This document shows positions 16,866 to 25,644 of a stretch of 64,000 nucleotides of DNA, piece after piece. Source of the DNA: Kribbella pratensis (lineage in GTDB: Bacteria; Actinomycetota; Actinomycetes; Propionibacteriales; Kribbellaceae); the NCBI RefSeq assembly GCF_004366075.1, contig NZ_SODU01000004.1, positions 554,839 to 618,838 of the forward strand, in the 5' to 3' direction. The position numbers and the translations under genes were made by a program. Under the pieces are notes generated by a model, which was not told the origin of the DNA, searched no databases, and was given only the letters and a program-made list of their open reading frames with translations. Within the stretch, counting starts at the first letter, position 1; each line of letters starts with the position of its first letter.

Positions 16866-18899
16866 ATGAGCATCGTCGTACCGGTTCATTCGGGATCGGC
16901 CGGCCGCGCCGAGCCAGTCCTGCCGCAGCTGACCGGCATCGCTTTCGGCGGCGACTACTACCCCGAGCAGTGGCCCGAGCACGTGTGGTCCGAGGATGTC
17001 CGGCTGATGCAGGACGCGGGGGTCAACCTGGTCAACGTGGGGATCTTCGCCTGGGCCCTGCTCGAGCCGTCTCCAGGAACGTACGACTTCGGGTGGCTGG
17101 ACCGGGTTGTCGACCTGCTCCACGACGGCGGCATCTCGGTCAACCTGGCCACGCCCACCGCGGCCCCGCCGCCCTGGTTCTTCCGGCGCCATCCGCAGGC
17201 ACGCCTCGTCGACCGTGACGGAAGGTTGCTCGGTGCCGGCGGCCGGCAGGCGTTCTGCCCGCATTCTCCCGAGTACCGGGAAGCCGCGATCGCCATCACC
17301 GAGCAGCTCGCGGCACGCTATGCGGGTCATCCCGCATTGACGATGTGGCACGTCCACAACGAGTACGGCGGCGCCAACACACACTGCCACTGCGCAACGT
17401 CGGCCGAGGCGTTTCGAGGCTGGCTGCGACGCCGCTATGTCCGCCTGGACAACCTGAACGACGCCTGGGGCACAACGTTCTGGGGGCAGCGCTACGGTGA
17501 TTGGGCCGAGATCGAGCCTCCGCTCGCCTCCCCGATGGCGGTCAATCCGGCGCAGCAACTGGACTTCTTCCGGTTCAGCTCCGACACGCACCTCGACAAC
17601 TACATTGCCGAGCGAGACCTCCTCCGCAGGCTCTCCCCCGGGGTTGCCGTGACGACCAACTTCATGATCAACAACTGCAAGTGGATCGACTACCGGCGCT
17701 GGGCCGCCGAGGTCGACGTGGTTGCCAACGACCACTACCTCTACGCCGAGCAGGCGGCCAACCACATCGAGCTCGCGATGTCGGCGGACCTGACCCGATC
17801 GGTCGCCGGCGGCCGCGGATGGTTGCTGATGGAACACTCGACGAGTGCGGTGAACTGGCAACCCCGCAACGTCGCCAAGCGTCCCGGTGAGCTGCGCCGC
17901 AACACCTTGAGTCACCTCGCTCGCGGCGCGGAGTCGGCACTCTTCTTCCAGTGGCGGGCCTCGCGCTTCGGCGGCGAGAAGTTCCACTCCGCGATGGTTC
18001 CGCACGGTGGCACCGGGACCCGGGTCTGGCGCGAGGTGCTTGCCCTGGGCACCGATATCTCCCGGCTCGGCGAACTCCGGGGCACTCGCGTCGTCGCAGA
18101 TGTCGGGATCGCCTGGGACTGGCCGTCCTGGTGGGCGCTCGAGCTCGAGTGGCGTCCCTCCGTCGACCTCTCGTACCTCGACAGAGTCTCGGCGTTCTAC
18201 GAGGCGACGTGGCGCTCGCACCTGACCGCCGACTTCGTCGACCCCGAAGGCGACCTCTCGCAGTACCCCGTCGTACTGGTACCGAGCCTCTACCTGACAA
18301 CCCCGGCAGTTGCGGACAACCTGACGACTTACGTCCGCAACGGCGGCACGCTCGTGGTGTCGTACTTCTCCGGCATCGTCGACGGGAACGACGCCGTCCA
18401 TCCGGGTGGCCACCCCGGGGCGTTCCGCGAGCTGCTCGGCCTGTCCGTCGAGGAGTTCCTGCCGCTGCGAGAAGGCGAGCGGGTCCGTCTCGACGACGGC
18501 TCCTGCGGCGACGTCTGGGCCGAAGACCTCGTCCTCGCCGGCGCGGAGGCCATTCGGCACTACACCGAGGGACCCGCCGCCGGGCAGGCCGCGATCACCC
18601 GTCACCGGCTCGGACGCGGAACGGCGTGGTACATCTCGACCCGCCTCAGCGCCCACGATCTCGCCGCCGTACTGCGCGACGCCGGCCTCCCGCCACACGC
18701 TGACGTGCCTGAAGACCTGGAGGTTGTACGACGTGTCGGGCCGGAGCACGAGTACCTGTTCGCCATCAACCACGGAGAGCGTGACGCCACGCTGGCCGGT
18801 GACGGCGACGAACTGCTCACCGGTGCGTCCTGCTCGGGCGATCTCGTCGTACCCGCGGGTGGCGTGCGAGTGGTTCGCACGCCTCGACGCAGAATGTGA
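16866..18899 (+). CDS. GH42 beta-galactosidase
   Basis: A 677-residue glycoside hydrolase family 42 enzyme, which releases terminal beta-D-galactose. The N-terminal barrel starts FGGDYYPEQWPEHVWSEDV, a hallmark of the family. The acid/base is Glu166 in HVHNEYGG and the nucleophile is the Glu in WLLMEHS (about residue 322). CHCATS near 174-179 recalls the zinc-binding cysteines of some GH42 enzymes. A C-terminal trimerisation and beta domain complete the usual length. No signal peptide, so it acts inside the cell on imported galactosides. The stop overlaps the LacI gene start (GTGA). Confidence 0.92.
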   Translation: MSIVVPVHSGSAGRAEPVLPQLTGIAFGGDYYPEQWPEHVWSEDVRLMQDAGVNLVNVGIFAWALLEPSPGTYDFGWLDRVVDLLHDGGISVNLATPTAAPPPWFFRRHPQARLVDRDGRLLGAGGRQAFCPHSPEYREAAIAITEQLAARYAGHPALTMWHVHNEYGGANTHCHCATSAEAFRGWLRRRYVRLDNLNDAWGTTFWGQRYGDWAEIEPPLASPMAVNPAQQLDFFRFSSDTHLDNYIAERDLLRRLSPGVAVTTNFMINNCKWIDYRRWAAEVDVVANDHYLYAEQAANHIELAMSADLTRSVAGGRGWLLMEHSTSAVNWQPRNVAKRPGELRRNTLSHLARGAESALFFQWRASRFGGEKFHSAMVPHGGTGTRVWREVLALGTDISRLGELRGTRVVADVGIAWDWPSWWALELEWRPSVDLSYLDRVSAFYEATWRSHLTADFVDPEGDLSQYPVVLVPSLYLTTPAVADNLTTYVRNGGTLVVSYFSGIVDGNDAVHPGGHPGAFRELLGLSVEEFLPLREGERVRLDDGSCGDVWAEDLVLAGAEAIRHYTEGPAAGQAAITRHRLGRGTAWYISTRLSAHDLAAVLRDAGLPPHADVPEDLEVVRRVGPEHEYLFAINHGERDATLAGDGDELLTGASCSGDLVVPAGGVRVVRTPRRRM

Positions 18900-19912
18900 C
18901 CATGAGCTCCTCGAACGCTTCCCGCCGCCCGACCATGGAGGACGTCGCCGAAGTCGCCGGCGTGTCCCGGGGAACGGTCTCCCGCGTGCTCAACGGCGGC
19001 CACTACGTGTCCCCCGACGCGTTGACCGCCGTACAGCGCGCGATCCGCAAGACCGGGTACGTCGTGAACCAGCACGCGCGCAGCCTGGTCACCCAACGGT
19101 CGAACTCGGTTGCCTTCATCCTCTCCGACCCGCAGGACCGGCTGTTCGAGGACCCCAACTTCAACATCCTCCTGAAAGGCTGCACCCAAGCCCTGGCCGA
19201 GCGCGACATCACCTTGCTGCTCACCATCGCGGGCACCCAGGAGGACCGGCGGCGCGTCGGCCGCTGGGTCACCGCCGGGCATGTCGACGGCGTACTGCTG
19301 GTGTCCGAGCACGCCGGCAGCCCGCTGACCGACGAACTCCGATCCCGCGGGTTGCCGATCGTGGCGGCGGGGCGGCCGATCGGGCACGAGCGCGAGATCT
19401 CCTACGTAGCGGCCGACGACCGCGACGGTGCACGGCAGATGGTCAACTACCTGCGCTCCCGCGGCCGCCGGCGCATCGGCATCATCACCGGACCGACCGA
19501 CACCCCCGGTGGCGTCGACCGGCTGGCCGGCTACCGCGACGTGATCGACGAACCGGACCCGGGACTGATCACCCACGGCGACTACACCCAGGCGTCCGGC
19601 GAGCGGGCGATGGCGGACCTGTTGGACCGCGCCCCCGACCTCGACGCCGTCTTCGTCTGCAGTGATCTGATGGCTCTCGGCGCGATCTCGACCCTGCACC
19701 GCGCGGGCAAGCGCATCCCACAGGATGTCGCGGTCGGCGGCTTCGACGATTCCAAGGTCGCCGTCAGCGCCGACCCGCCGCTGACCACCATCCGCCAGGA
19801 TTTCACCCGCGTCAGCACCGAAATGGTCCGCCTCCTGCTCGACAGCATCGGCACCAACACCCGCTCCGCCGTCATCCTCCCCACCGAGCTCGTCATCCGC
19901 GAGTCCGCCTGA
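18896..19912 (+). CDS. LacI family sugar-responsive repressor
   Basis: A 338-residue LacI/GalR regulator. The helix-turn-helix (TMEDVAEVAGVSRGTVSRVLNG) is followed by a hinge and a periplasmic-binding-like effector domain (SVAFILSDPQ to the end). The GTG at 18896 overlaps the galactosidase stop; an ATG at 18902 is an alternative start. It is co-transcribed with the galactosidase and probably represses both arms of the divergon via the CebR-like boxes at 16749 and 16836. Confidence 0.9.
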   Translation: MTMSSSNASRRPTMEDVAEVAGVSRGTVSRVLNGGHYVSPDALTAVQRAIRKTGYVVNQHARSLVTQRSNSVAFILSDPQDRLFEDPNFNILLKGCTQALAERDITLLLTIAGTQEDRRRVGRWVTAGHVDGVLLVSEHAGSPLTDELRSRGLPIVAAGRPIGHEREISYVAADDRDGARQMVNYLRSRGRRRIGIITGPTDTPGGVDRLAGYRDVIDEPDPGLITHGDYTQASGERAMADLLDRAPDLDAVFVCSDLMALGAISTLHRAGKRIPQDVAVGGFDDSKVAVSADPPLTTIRQDFTRVSTEMVRLLLDSIGTNTRSAVILPTELVIRESA

Positions 19913-19950
19913 CGCGACACACTCCGTGCGGTGCTGGACAGGTCCGAGTC

Positions 19951-20487
19951 ATGAGTGAGCATTCACCGCCGGAGCGAGAGGCACGGTTCACCGGGCTGTT
20001 CGAGGCGACGTACGCCGACCTGGTCCGGTTCGCGCAGCGACGGGTATCCGACGAGCAGGCCGAGGACATCGTTGCCGAGGCGTTCCTGGTCGCCTGGCGG
20101 CGGACAGACGACGTACCGACGAGCCTGCCGGACGCGCGGGCCTGGCTGTTCGGCATCGCGCGGAACGTCATCCTCAATGTTCACCGCGGAGCGCGACGGC
20201 GGACGGCACTGGCTGTCCGGCTCAGCGAGACGACGACCGTCACCGCCGACAACTCCGAGCTCGTGGCCCGGCAGATCGATCTCGCGCGAGCGTGGGACAA
20301 GCTCTCCGGGGTTCATCAGGAGGCGTTGGCGCTCGCAGTACTCGACGACCTCACCGCACCCCAGGCCGCGGCTGTTCTCGGGATCTCCCCCGTTGCGTTC
20401 CGGTTGCGACTCAGCCGCGCCCGCCGAGCGTTGCGTGCATTCCTCGGACACCTGCCGGCCCATTCGCCCGAAAGGCAACTCTCATGA
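19951..20487 (+). CDS. ECF RNA polymerase sigma factor
   Basis: A 178-residue group IV sigma factor. Region 2 (DLVRFAQRRVSDEQAEDIVAEAF) binds core polymerase and the -10 element; region 4 (LTAPQAAAVLGISPVAFRLRLSRARRALR) binds the -35 element. There is no extra C-terminal domain. The stop overlaps the next gene as ATGA, so the pair is co-translated and the second protein is the likely regulator of this sigma factor. Confidence 0.9.
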   Translation: MSEHSPPEREARFTGLFEATYADLVRFAQRRVSDEQAEDIVAEAFLVAWRRTDDVPTSLPDARAWLFGIARNVILNVHRGARRRTALAVRLSETTTVTADNSELVARQIDLARAWDKLSGVHQEALALAVLDDLTAPQAAAVLGISPVAFRLRLSRARRALRAFLGHLPAHSPERQLS

Positions 20488-21260
20488 CTCCTATCGACGA
20501 ACTCCAGGTCCTCAAGAGCCTGGATCCGGCGAGCACCGACGCCGACCCGAACGGCCGGCGCGCGCAGGCCGATCTGCGGCGGATCCTTGCGACCGAACCC
20601 ACACCGGTGCCTGCGCGCAAGCGGTCGGGTCCGCGGATTGCCGTGGCTCTCGCCTCGGTTGCTGCCGCGACTGCCGCTGTCCTTGTCCTGACCTCGGCCC
20701 TCGGCGGCGATCGCGCGTTCGCCACGTGGACCGCGACGCCGACGGGTCTGTCGGCAGGCGAGCGTGCCGACGCCGCCGATTCGTGCCGCAAGGAACAGAA
20801 GTCAGGCAGCCCCGAATACCGCGATCAGTTGTCCAAGGCGACCACCGCGATCGCGGAACGTCGGGGTGCGTGGACGCTCGTCGTCCTCGCGGACCGAAGT
20901 GGGTTCGGCGCGCTGTGCATCACCGACGACTCGCGGCACCTCTTCCGCAGCTACTTCGGTTCCATCGGCACAACGCCGGCGGCTGATCGCCCGGCGCCGC
21001 GCGCCCTCACCCCGACGAGCCTCGGCACCGGCTCGATCGACAACCACAGTCTGTCGGTAGCTGCCGGCCTCGCCGGAGCGGACGTCACAGCCGTCACCTA
21101 CACCAGCCCGACCCGAGGCAAGATCACCGCAACGGTCAACGCCTCCCAGTTCGCTCTCTGGCTCCCCGGCGACGACCTGACAGACGCGAACCGAACCGGA
21201 GTCCCGGTCCAGGTGTCCTACCGAGACGGCACCACCACAACCCTCACCCTGCGCCTCTGA
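20484..21260 (+). CDS. Membrane-anchored partner of the ECF sigma factor, CU044-like
   Basis: A 258-residue protein with an N-terminal cytoplasmic segment (MTPIDELQVLKSLDPAS), one membrane helix at about residues 50-74 and an extracytoplasmic domain. This resembles the CU044_5270-type proteins found behind actinobacterial ECF sigma factors, thought to act as anti-sigma or signal-sensing partners. There is no zinc-binding HxxxCxxC motif, so it is not a ZAS-type anti-sigma. Start at the ATG overlapping the sigma stop. Confidence 0.7.
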   Translation: MTPIDELQVLKSLDPASTDADPNGRRAQADLRRILATEPTPVPARKRSGPRIAVALASVAAATAAVLVLTSALGGDRAFATWTATPTGLSAGERADAADSCRKEQKSGSPEYRDQLSKATTAIAERRGAWTLVVLADRSGFGALCITDDSRHLFRSYFGSIGTTPAADRPAPRALTPTSLGTGSIDNHSLSVAAGLAGADVTAVTYTSPTRGKITATVNASQFALWLPGDDLTDANRTGVPVQVSYRDGTTTTLTLRL

Positions 21261-21294
21261 GCAGCGCGAGGATCTGTCGCGCCACGGAACGGGC

Positions 21295-21332
21295 GAGGGT
21301 GTGCCCGTCGCGTCGGCGATGGGCACACCCTC
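21295..21332. terminator. Hairpin between convergent sigma-partner and msrA genes
   Basis: GAGGGTGTGCCC at 21295-21306 pairs perfectly with GGGCACACCCTC at 21321-21332 around a 14-base loop. It lies between two convergent gene ends and can serve both strands. There is no clear T tract, as is common in actinomycetes. Confidence 0.7.
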
Positions 21333-21341
21333 GGGGTCGGA

Positions 21342-21893
21342 TCAGGCGGTGGTCGCGCGCCGCGGCAGCACCCAGTCCGGGCGTACGAAGTGGCACGTGT
21401 AACCGGCGGGGTACTTGACCAGGTAGTCCTGGTGCTCCGGCTCGGCCTCCCAGAACGGACCCGCAGGCTCGATCGTCGTCACCGCCTTGCCCGGCCACAG
21501 GCCCGACGCGTCGACGTCGGCGATCGTGTCGCGAGCGACCTCCTCCTGCTCCGGCGTGAGCGGAAAGATCGCCGAGCGATAACTGGTGCCGATGTCGTTG
21601 CCCTGACGGTTCACCGTCGACGGGTCGTGGATCTGGAAGAAGAACGCCAGGATGTCGCGGTACGTCGTCCGCGCCGGGTCGAAAACGATCTCGACCGCCT
21701 CTGCGTGCCCGGGATGATTGCGGTACGTCGCATGGTCGTTCTGCCCGCCCGTGTACCCGACACGCGTCTCGAGTACGCCGGGCTGCCGGCGAATGAGGTC
21801 CTCCATACCCCAGAAACACCCGCCGGCGAGGACGGCTGTCTCGGTGCCGGGCTTGCGGGTGACCTGCCCGGTGTCGTCGATTCCACTGGTCAT
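21342..21893 (-). CDS. msrA: Peptide-methionine (S)-S-oxide reductase
   Basis: A 183-residue MsrA that repairs the S-epimer of oxidised methionine. The catalytic Cys26 is in the hallmark GGCFWGMED, and the substrate pocket residues are in GYTGGQNDHATYRNHPGHAEA. The protein ends shortly after the core domain, with no C-terminal resolving cysteine pair that I can see beyond CHF. The gene overlaps the end of msrB (ATGA), giving an msrB-msrA operon; both epimers of oxidised methionine are thus covered. Confidence 0.95.
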   Translation of the reverse strand: MTSGIDDTGQVTRKPGTETAVLAGGCFWGMEDLIRRQPGVLETRVGYTGGQNDHATYRNHPGHAEAVEIVFDPARTTYRDILAFFFQIHDPSTVNRQGNDIGTSYRSAIFPLTPEQEEVARDTIADVDASGLWPGKAVTTIEPAGPFWEAEPEHQDYLVKYPAGYTCHFVRPDWVLPRRATTA

Positions 21894-22381
21894 GACGCAT
21901 GCTCCTCTGTGCTCGTGATGTCGCTGGACGTGTCGGCCGTCTCGAACAGCGACCGATACTCGCCGTACCCCTGACTCTCCAGCTCGGAGACCGGGACGAA
22001 GCGCAGTGCGGCGGAGTTCATGCAGTACCGCTGGCCTCCCGCCGCGGCGGGGCCGTCATCGAAAACATGACCGAGGTGGCTGTCGGCTCCAGTGGACCGC
22101 GCCTCTGTGCGGGTCATCCACAGCGATCTGTCCGTGACTGTGCGAACTGCGTCCGACGCGATCGGCTTGGTGAAGCTCGGCCACCCGGTACCGCTGTCGT
22201 ACTTGTCGGTCGACGAGAACAGCGGCTGTCCGGAGACAACATCCACATAGATCCCGGGCTCGTGGTTGTCCCAGTACTCGTTCCGGAATGCGGGTTCCGT
22301 CCCGTCCTTCTGCGTCACGCGGAACTGGCTGCCGGTGAGGCGACTGACCGCCTCCGGAGTCTTCCTGTAGTCGTGTGCCAC
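21890..22381 (-). CDS. msrB: Peptide-methionine (R)-S-oxide reductase
   Basis: A 163-residue MsrB that reduces the R-epimer. The catalytic Cys120 is in RYCMNSAALRF, with GHVF before it. The two CxxC pairs that hold zinc in classical MsrB are missing, and Thr65 in DSGTGWPSF replaces the usual resolving cysteine, so this is a zinc-free, one-cysteine type that needs an external reductant. First gene of the msrB-msrA unit. Confidence 0.95.
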   Translation of the reverse strand: MAHDYRKTPEAVSRLTGSQFRVTQKDGTEPAFRNEYWDNHEPGIYVDVVSGQPLFSSTDKYDSGTGWPSFTKPIASDAVRTVTDRSLWMTRTEARSTGADSHLGHVFDDGPAAAGGQRYCMNSAALRFVPVSELESQGYGEYRSLFETADTSSDITSTEEHAS

Positions 22382-22522
22382 GGTTCTCCTTTTCTGACGT
22401 CGCTGGCTGCGCCGTCACCGGTAACAACATCGCGGGCAGCTGATTTGGTCCCGGGTTCCGCAGAACGCGCTGTGACCGCGATCTCAGTCCAGATCGTGGT
22501 CCCGCACGGCGAGGCGACGGAG

Positions 22523-22906
22523 TCAGGGGGCGATCTCGAGCTTGGTGATGAGGCCGTCGGCGAGGGTGAACCGGTAGATGATGTCGACGACACCGCCGGG
22601 GAAGTCACCCTCCAGGTGATTGGTGACGACGTAGTGGGAGTCGTCGAACTTCTCGACGTGGCTGACCTCGACCGTATAGGTGTACTCGCTGGTCTCGGTC
22701 TCCCGCCAGCGGTGGATCTCGTCGTGACCGGTGTAGGTGGTGCCGTCGTCGTCGACCACCACGGCGTCCGTGGCGAAGGCGGCCAGCAGGTCGTGAGCGT
22801 TCGCCTTGTGCTGGGGATCGGCCTCGCGCAGGTACCTCGTGATCGCCGGCGGCAAATGCTTCGCCATCTCGGCGGCGGTCGGGTCGGGCGGGTGCTGGAT
22901 AGTCAT
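22523..22906 (-). CDS. NTF2-like/SnoaL-like protein
   Basis: A 127-residue cone-fold protein of the nuclear transport factor 2 superfamily. The pattern AHDLLAAFATDAVVVDDDGTTYTGHDEIHRW followed by antiparallel strands and GLITKLEIAP is typical. Members are small enzymes or ligand-binding proteins; the activity here cannot be read from sequence. It is transcribed on its own, on the same strand as msrB but 141 bases upstream. Confidence 0.75.
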   Translation of the reverse strand: MTIQHPPDPTAAEMAKHLPPAITRYLREADPQHKANAHDLLAAFATDAVVVDDDGTTYTGHDEIHRWRETETSEYTYTVEVSHVEKFDDSHYVVTNHLEGDFPGGVVDIIYRFTLADGLITKLEIAP

Positions 22907-23020
22907 CAGGCGCCTTTCAACGTGAACGTGGTGCTGCCATGCATTGGCTGTGGTCCCATCGTCGTCACCCTCCTGGCCCGCCGAAGCGTTCGGTCCGCGC
23001 GCCGAGCTGTCAGCCGCACG

Positions 23021-23359
23021 TCAGTCGCCTTGATAGCGCTGCTCTTTCCACGGGTGTCCATAGTTGTGATAGCCGAACATCTCCCAGAAGCCGGGTTGAT
23101 CTATGGGGCGCAGGTCCAGACCACGGACGCTCAGCGACGACATCTGCCAGCTCGCGCCACTCCCCACCAACTCGTCAAGGAACAGGTGCAAACCATGGGC
23201 GGCCGCTCCGACCACACTCCAGTGCAACTGCTTCCCGACCAGCGACAGATCGATCAGATCCTGCAGCACCAGCTGCAACTCCGAACCAACCGCCGCACGC
23301 TCGTTCGGATTCTCCAACGGCGGCAACTGCACCGAATTAGCAACAGCTTCCGTAGACAT
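23021..23359 (-). pseudogene. Scar gene: dps N-terminus joined to molybdo-oxidoreductase C-terminus
   Basis: The 112-codon frame is a chimera of two broken genes. Residues 1-65 match the N-terminus of a Dps ferritin (DLIDLSLVGKQLHWSVVG, then LHLFLDELV). After that the true Dps continuation, GEWRELADVVAER, appears in the next reading frame, so there is a frameshift. The last 25 residues (GFWEMFGYHNYGHPWKEQRY) match the C-terminus of sulfite-oxidase-like molybdopterin oxidoreductases. The simplest reading is a deletion that fused the 5' part of dps to the 3' part of a downstream gene. The product could not store iron. Confidence 0.65.
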
Positions 23360-23559
23360 ACCTCGTCAGTGTCACGCCCACCGCCATACCTTTCGTCCCC
23401 ACCCAAACCAACCGCCGGAGCACACACGGCGCCCCGCGCTCGCGGACGCGGCTGAGTCGGCGCCGGCTGTGCTACCTCGGGCTCAGCTGCTTGGTTGTCA
23501 TGACCGCAATGTCAAGTTGGGTTTGCCGGCTCCGACCTTGTTGCGAGTGCGCCGAAAGG

Positions 23560-23608
23560 ACGGGTGACCAGCGAGGGCTGACCTCGCTGGGACGACAGAA
23601 TCACCCGT
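23560..23608 (+). promoter_or_regulatory. Nested inverted repeat in the epoxide hydrolase leader
   Basis: ACGGGTGA (23560-23567) pairs with TCACCCGT (23601-23608), and inside it CCAGCGAGG (23568-23576) pairs with CCTCGCTGG (23582-23590) around a 5-base loop. All pairs are perfect and a 10-base bulge lies on the 3' side. The structure ends 28 bases before the hydrolase start, so it may act as a transcript leader control or an operator. It could also terminate an upstream transcript. Confidence 0.55.
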
Positions 23609-23636
23609 GATCCTCGGCAGAGACCTAAGGATGACT

Positions 23637-24755
23637 ATGCAGACCATTAGTCCGTTTCGTATCGACGTTCCTCAGCGTGAACTGGACGACCTTCGGCAGC
23701 GGCTGGATCGGGCCAGGTTCACCGAGGAGTTGCCGGATTCCGGGTGGGACTACGGCGTACCGGTTGCCTATGTCCGCGAGCTCGTCGCCCACTGGCGTAC
23801 GGCGTACGACTGGCGCGCCTGGGAGGCCAGGCTCAACGCCTACCCGCAGTTCACGACAACGATCGACGGACAGCGGATCCATTTCCTGCATGTGCGATCA
23901 CCGGAACCGGACGCGAGGCCGCTGATCCTCACCCACGGCTGGCCGGGCTCGGTCGCCGAGTTCCTCGACGTGATCGGACCGCTGACCGATCCGCGCGCAC
24001 ATGACGGCGATCCCTCGACGGCATTTCATCTGATCGTCCCTTCGCTGCCGGGATTCGGGTTCTCCGGACCGACAACCGAGCGCGGCTGGGGACCACGCCG
24101 GATCGCGGCCGCCTGGGCACAGCTGATGACCCAACTCGGGTACGAGCGCTACTGCCTGGCCGGCAACGACTGGGGAACCTTCGTCTCGCTGGACCTCGGC
24201 AGGATCGCGCCGGAGCGAGTCGTCGGTGTCCACGTGACGCAGATCTTCACAGGTCCGGCCGGTGAGCCGGGGGAGCTGGACAACCTCACCCACGACGAGC
24301 AGGCCGCACTCGACAACGAGCGGCAGTTCGAGCAGACCATGAGTGCGTACGGCGTACTCCAGACCCAGCAACCGCAGTCGCTCGCGCACGCGCTGGCGGA
24401 TTCGCCGGTAGGTTTGCTCGGCTGGCACTGCCTGATCTACCGCGGGCGTCTGGACCCCGACTTCATTTTGACCAACGTGATGATCCACTGGCTCACCGGC
24501 ACCGTCGCCTCGGCGATGCGCATCTACTACGAGTTCGCCCAACAGGACGGTCCCGCCGCCCCGACGACCGTACCGGTCGCTCTGGCCCAGTTCAGCGAGG
24601 ACACCATGCCGATCCGTCGCTTCGTCCATCGCGACCACAAGAATCTCGTGTCGTGGAACGTCTTCGACCGTCCTGGGCACTTCGCCGCGACCCAGTCGCC
24701 GGACCTGTTGATCGCCGACATCCAGAACTTCTTCAAGCACCTGCCCGAGCGCTGA
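23637..24755 (+). CDS. Epoxide hydrolase, alpha/beta hydrolase fold
   Basis: A 372-residue microsomal-type epoxide hydrolase that opens epoxides to diols. The N-terminal domain typical of the family (FRIDVPQRELDDLRQRLD) is present. The oxyanion-hole segment HGWPG starts at residue 100, the nucleophile is Asp178 in GNDWG, and the base His is in DRPGHFA (about 344). The length is standard. I prefer the ATG at 23637 because AAGG lies seven bases upstream; another ATG at 23631 would sit directly against it. It is a single-gene unit with a structured leader. Confidence 0.88.
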   Translation: MQTISPFRIDVPQRELDDLRQRLDRARFTEELPDSGWDYGVPVAYVRELVAHWRTAYDWRAWEARLNAYPQFTTTIDGQRIHFLHVRSPEPDARPLILTHGWPGSVAEFLDVIGPLTDPRAHDGDPSTAFHLIVPSLPGFGFSGPTTERGWGPRRIAAAWAQLMTQLGYERYCLAGNDWGTFVSLDLGRIAPERVVGVHVTQIFTGPAGEPGELDNLTHDEQAALDNERQFEQTMSAYGVLQTQQPQSLAHALADSPVGLLGWHCLIYRGRLDPDFILTNVMIHWLTGTVASAMRIYYEFAQQDGPAAPTTVPVALAQFSEDTMPIRRFVHRDHKNLVSWNVFDRPGHFAATQSPDLLIADIQNFFKHLPER

Positions 24756-24792
24756 AGACGGGAAACGCTGCTCATCGTAGAGCTCTGCCGGT

Positions 24793-25484
24793 TCACTTCG
24801 ATGCAATCCGGTCGAGGAGGAACCGCACCATGGTATCGATGACGTCGCCAAAGTATTGGCTGTTGCCAGGGTAGTGGAATCCATGCTCGGCGTCTTCGTA
24901 CTCGAGTAGCGTGCACTCGTTGCCAGAGCGCACCATCGCGTCCCGGAACCGCCGCACGGAATCGATCGGCTCGACGTCGTCGCGGGTGCCGTGGTGGATC
25001 TGCATCGGCGGGTTCCCTGGTCGCACGAACTCGATCAGTGAGTAGTCGAGTAGCCTGCCCTCATCGATGCCTACCTGCTTTTCGAGGCGGCGCTGCGCGT
25101 CCGGCTCGAAGGTCCGCAGATCCAAGCCCGCAGGATTGAGGGCGACCACCGCCGCGACGGCGGGCTCCGACGCCGCAGTAGGCACGTCCGCGGCGGTCAT
25201 CGCGGCAACAAGCGCGAGATGAGCACCTGCCGAACTGCCACCCGAGGCCAACTGCTGTGCTTCGAGCCCGCGCAACGCGGCCAGCCGCGCGAACTGCTCG
25301 ACCGCGCGTCGAACATCAGCGATGCAGTCGTCGATGCCGGCAGCGCCACGAGAGAGCAGCCGGTACCCGGCCGAGACTGCGAAGATTCCGCGCGACGCCA
25401 GGTGCCGGCGCGCGGCCGTAGGTCTTCGCCCGGATCGAAGACCAGCAAGGGCAGCTCAGTGCCATCGGCGGCTTGATAGAGCAC
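24793..25484 (-). pseudogene. Broken alpha/beta hydrolase (acetylesterase-like) gene
   Basis: The 3' part, in one frame, keeps the Ser nucleophile in GGSSAGAH, the Asp in HGTRDDVEP and the His in DAEHGFHYPG, preceded by HLASRGIFAVSAGYRLL. The N-terminal strand, YQAADGTELPLLVFDPGED, is in another frame and reads to about 25407. Joining the two leaves out the roughly 20-25 residues that would carry the HGG oxyanion-hole motif. A deletion with frameshift near 25405 explains this. The catalytic triad survives, but a working enzyme is unlikely. Confidence 0.7.
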
Positions 25485-25644
25485 CGAGGACTCGCGACCG
25501 GCCGTACTCGGCGGATGCGTTGGATTGGTTCGGTGCTTCTGCGAAGCCTGTGAGGACGAACTCCCCGGCGAGCTGCCCACGGGCTCGCCCGGTGGTACGC
25601 AGCGGGTGCGTAGCGCTGGCTGACGGAGTGCACGTCTCCAGGTG

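Noticed and set aside
16812..18773. Open frame of 653 codons antisense to the GH42 gene
   Set aside because: No domain features and no ribosome site; the GH42 frame is certain.
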